Below, piece after piece: positions 63,584-64,000 of a DNA stretch of 64,000 nucleotides. The DNA is taken from positions 1-64,000 of the forward strand of contig CANMCY010000006.1 of assembly GCA_947496375.1 (NCBI GenBank). Reading direction: 5' to 3'. The notes beneath the pieces were generated by a model. That model saw nothing but the letters and a program-made list of their open reading frames with translations. It had not been told where the DNA came from and did not search any database. This stretch comes from Flavobacteriales bacterium. GTDB taxonomy: Bacteria; Bacteroidota; Bacteroidia; NS11-12g; UBA955. Position 1 is the stretch's first letter; the number at the start of each line of letters is the position of its first letter. Made by a program: the position numbers and the translations under genes.

Positions 63584-64000
63584 GTGGAACTGGTTATAAC
63601 AGAAATTAAAAACCGTGTAGGGTATGTGGTGCTGAACCGCCCTGAAAAGCGCAACGCGCTGAGTCCTCAGCTGGTGAGTGAACTAACGGCAGCCATACAG
63701 GATTTTTTATACGATGAGACCGTGAAGGTAATTGTCTTAAAATCGGCGGATAAGCCCTTTTGTGCCGGGGCTGATCTGGCATATTTACAGGAACTCAGGC
63801 ATTTCAGCCGCGAGGAAAACCTCGCAGATTCGAGGCGTTTGCGTGATTTGTTTGATCTGATACATCGCGGCAACAAGGTTTTTATTTCGCAGGTTGAGGG
63901 TCCCGCGCTTGCAGGTGGATGTGGACTGGCCACGCTCTGTGATTTCTGCTATGCAAGTCCCGAGGCCACATTTGGCTATACCGAAAGTAAAATTGGATTT
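63584..64000 (+). CDS. enoyl-CoA hydratase/isomerase family protein (3' end outside window)
   Basis: The first 139 codons of a crotonase-fold enzyme are present, starting at GTG (V/MELVITEIKNRVGYVVLNRP). KRNALSPQLV, the oxyanion loop KPFCAGADLAYL and the second oxyanion motif GPALAGGCGLATLCDFCYA are typical of enoyl-CoA and methylglutaconyl-CoA hydratases. The catalytic Glu appears in FGYTESKIGF at the window edge. The GTG is supported by the promoter box four bases upstream and by the conserved N-terminus. It could work with the acyl-CoA dehydrogenase at 48.5 kb in acyl-CoA breakdown. Confidence 0.9.
   Translation, partial: MELVITEIKNRVGYVVLNRPEKRNALSPQLVSELTAAIQDFLYDETVKVIVLKSADKPFCAGADLAYLQELRHFSREENLADSRRLRDLFDLIHRGNKVFISQVEGPALAGGCGLATLCDFCYASPEATFGYTESKIGF

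Overview
The window comes from a Bacteroidota chromosome. The evidence is the recurrent TAnnTTTG promoter element (the -7 box of this phylum), the near absence of Shine-Dalgarno sequences, a PorU2-like type IX secretion C25 peptidase, a TonB receptor next to a 'type 1 periplasmic binding fold' lipoprotein, and many Bacteroidota-type proteins (BatA-domain protein, RsmI-like methyltransferase, DUF4340). The genus cannot be named from the sequence. Coding density is very high, with many ATGA or TAATG overlaps. I see no rRNA operon, IS element, prophage or CRISPR array, and no gap over 300 bases without a gene except the first 327 bases, which hold a partial gene, tRNA-Asn, its terminator and its promoter.

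Layout. 1-8.7 kb: partial SnoaL-like gene, tRNA-Asn, PfkB sugar kinase, then a leftward fur-family/purA/FAH-hydrolase operon and a SPOR protein, divergent from a rightward gpmI/lipoprotein/aldehyde dehydrogenase/thiL operon. 8.8-16.5 kb: aspS, leftward dgkA and dnaA, a B12-domain-less methylmalonyl-CoA-mutase-type subunit with a small membrane protein, then an A-type Fe-S carrier and a MacB/FtsX permease. 16.5-24 kb, all leftward: gcvT; a putative metal-uptake locus (108-aa acidic protein, secreted His/Cys protein, TonB receptor, lipoprotein); then DUF4340, a DjlA-like co-chaperone and an EamA transporter. 24.0-37 kb: one long information-processing unit, tRNA-Thr/Tyr/Gly/Thr-tuf-tRNA-Trp-secE-nusG-rplKAJL-rpoBC. 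37-48.5 kb: ABC exporter, deoxynucleoside kinase, thioesterase, BatA/vWA protein, a dihydroorotase homologue lacking its metal ligands, TrmH, saccharopine-dehydrogenase-like protein, RidA, HPF, XerC, a glycosylasparaginase-type hydrolase and rpsU. 48.5-64 kb: acyl-CoA dehydrogenase, ComEA-like HhH protein, alpha-oxoamine synthase, RsmI-like methyltransferase, the giant C25 peptidase, Mrp and NifU Fe-S proteins, tdk, an acidic unknown protein, ComEC and a partial enoyl-CoA hydratase.

Themes. Most genes are core: transcription and translation, glycolysis, purine and thiamine synthesis, Fe-S assembly (HesB-type carrier, Mrp, NifU), nucleoside salvage and DNA uptake (ComEA and ComEC). The most notable non-gene signal is that at least five, probably seven, start codons lie exactly four bases after a TAnnTTTG box, which predicts leaderless mRNAs. 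Other items for follow-up are the metal locus with tandem hairpins, a 10-bp dyad wrapped around the tuf-operon promoter, a terminator-like hairpin inside the comEA reading frame, and the catalytically empty dihydroorotase homologue.
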